Below, one piece after another: positions 5,408 to 5,460 of a stretch of 5,460 nt of DNA. The notes under the pieces are model-generated. The model ran no database searches and was not told the origin of the DNA. It saw only the letters and a list, made by a program, of their open reading frames with translations. The stretch comes from Alphaproteobacteria bacterium. GTDB lineage: Bacteria; Pseudomonadota; Alphaproteobacteria; DAOWDM01. The DNA is taken from the NCBI GenBank assembly GCA_030639035.1, contig DAOWDM010000096.1, positions 1 to 5,460 on the forward strand, written 5' to 3'. Numbering within the stretch: the stretch's first letter is position 1; the number at the start of each line of letters is the position of its first letter. Made by a program: the position numbers and the translations under genes.

Positions 5408-5460
5408 ATGAATATGATTCGGAAAAGCGAAGACGGAACGCTTGCAAGAAATAACGTTAA
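5408..5460 (+). CDS. 5' end of an unidentified gene, cut by the window edge
   Basis: AGGAG at 5397-5401 sits six bases before an ATG that opens a reading frame without stops to the window end, giving MNMIRKSEDGTLARNNV. A second in-frame ATG at 5414 is possible. Seventeen residues are too few to name a family. It lies downstream of the right 44-base repeat and the REP-like DNA, so it could be the next gene of a cassette array or the resumption of the ancestral chromosome. AT-rich sequence at 5353-5390 could hold a promoter, but no clear pair of boxes is visible. Confidence 0.6.
   Translation, partial: MNMIRKSEDGTLARNNV

Overview
The window is AT-rich bacterial DNA with Shine-Dalgarno sites, close gene packing and genes for anaerobic-type amino or organic acid breakdown. 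This fits a low-GC anaerobe. A spirochaete such as Treponema is my guess, but nothing here proves the taxon.

Left and centre (about 86-4256) hold a divergent metabolic locus. On the minus strand is a class III PLP-dependent aminotransferase. Across a 183-base intergenic region with promoter-like sites on both strands, a tight plus-strand operon encodes the two subunits of a glutaconate-type (class I) CoA-transferase, whose genes overlap by one base (TAATG), and a beta-keto acid cleavage enzyme (BKACE/Kce, DUF849) 17 bases later. A beta-transaminase could make a beta-keto acid, or could act on the 3-aminoacyl-CoA product. BKACE would split a beta-keto acid with acetyl-CoA into acetoacetate and a new acyl-CoA, and the CoA-transferase would move CoA between the acids. 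This resembles the Kce and Kat steps of Cloacimonas-type lysine fermentation, but the real substrate cannot be read from sequence.

Right part (about 4211-5460) is accessory. A 44-base sequence overlapping the BKACE stop codon is repeated exactly 982 bases downstream. Between the copies lies an unrecognised 245-residue gene with its own near-consensus promoter and a strong ribosome binding site. A second shared block, GGCTTTATAGAATA, follows each 44-mer and contains the -10 box of that promoter. Around the right copy are decayed REP-like repeats: GAATTCAGGG units, two ACTCCGCTGTCATT copies and a CTGTCAT/ATGACAG inverted pair. A further gene, too short for ORF listing, begins at 5408 and runs off the edge. 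The layout looks like a mobile cassette, or part of a cassette array, lodged at the 3' end of the metabolic operon.

Two signs suggest the BKACE 3' end was altered. Alanine codons switch abruptly from GCA/GCT to GCC at about codon 200, and the last 14 or so residues are encoded by the repeat rather than by typical family sequence.
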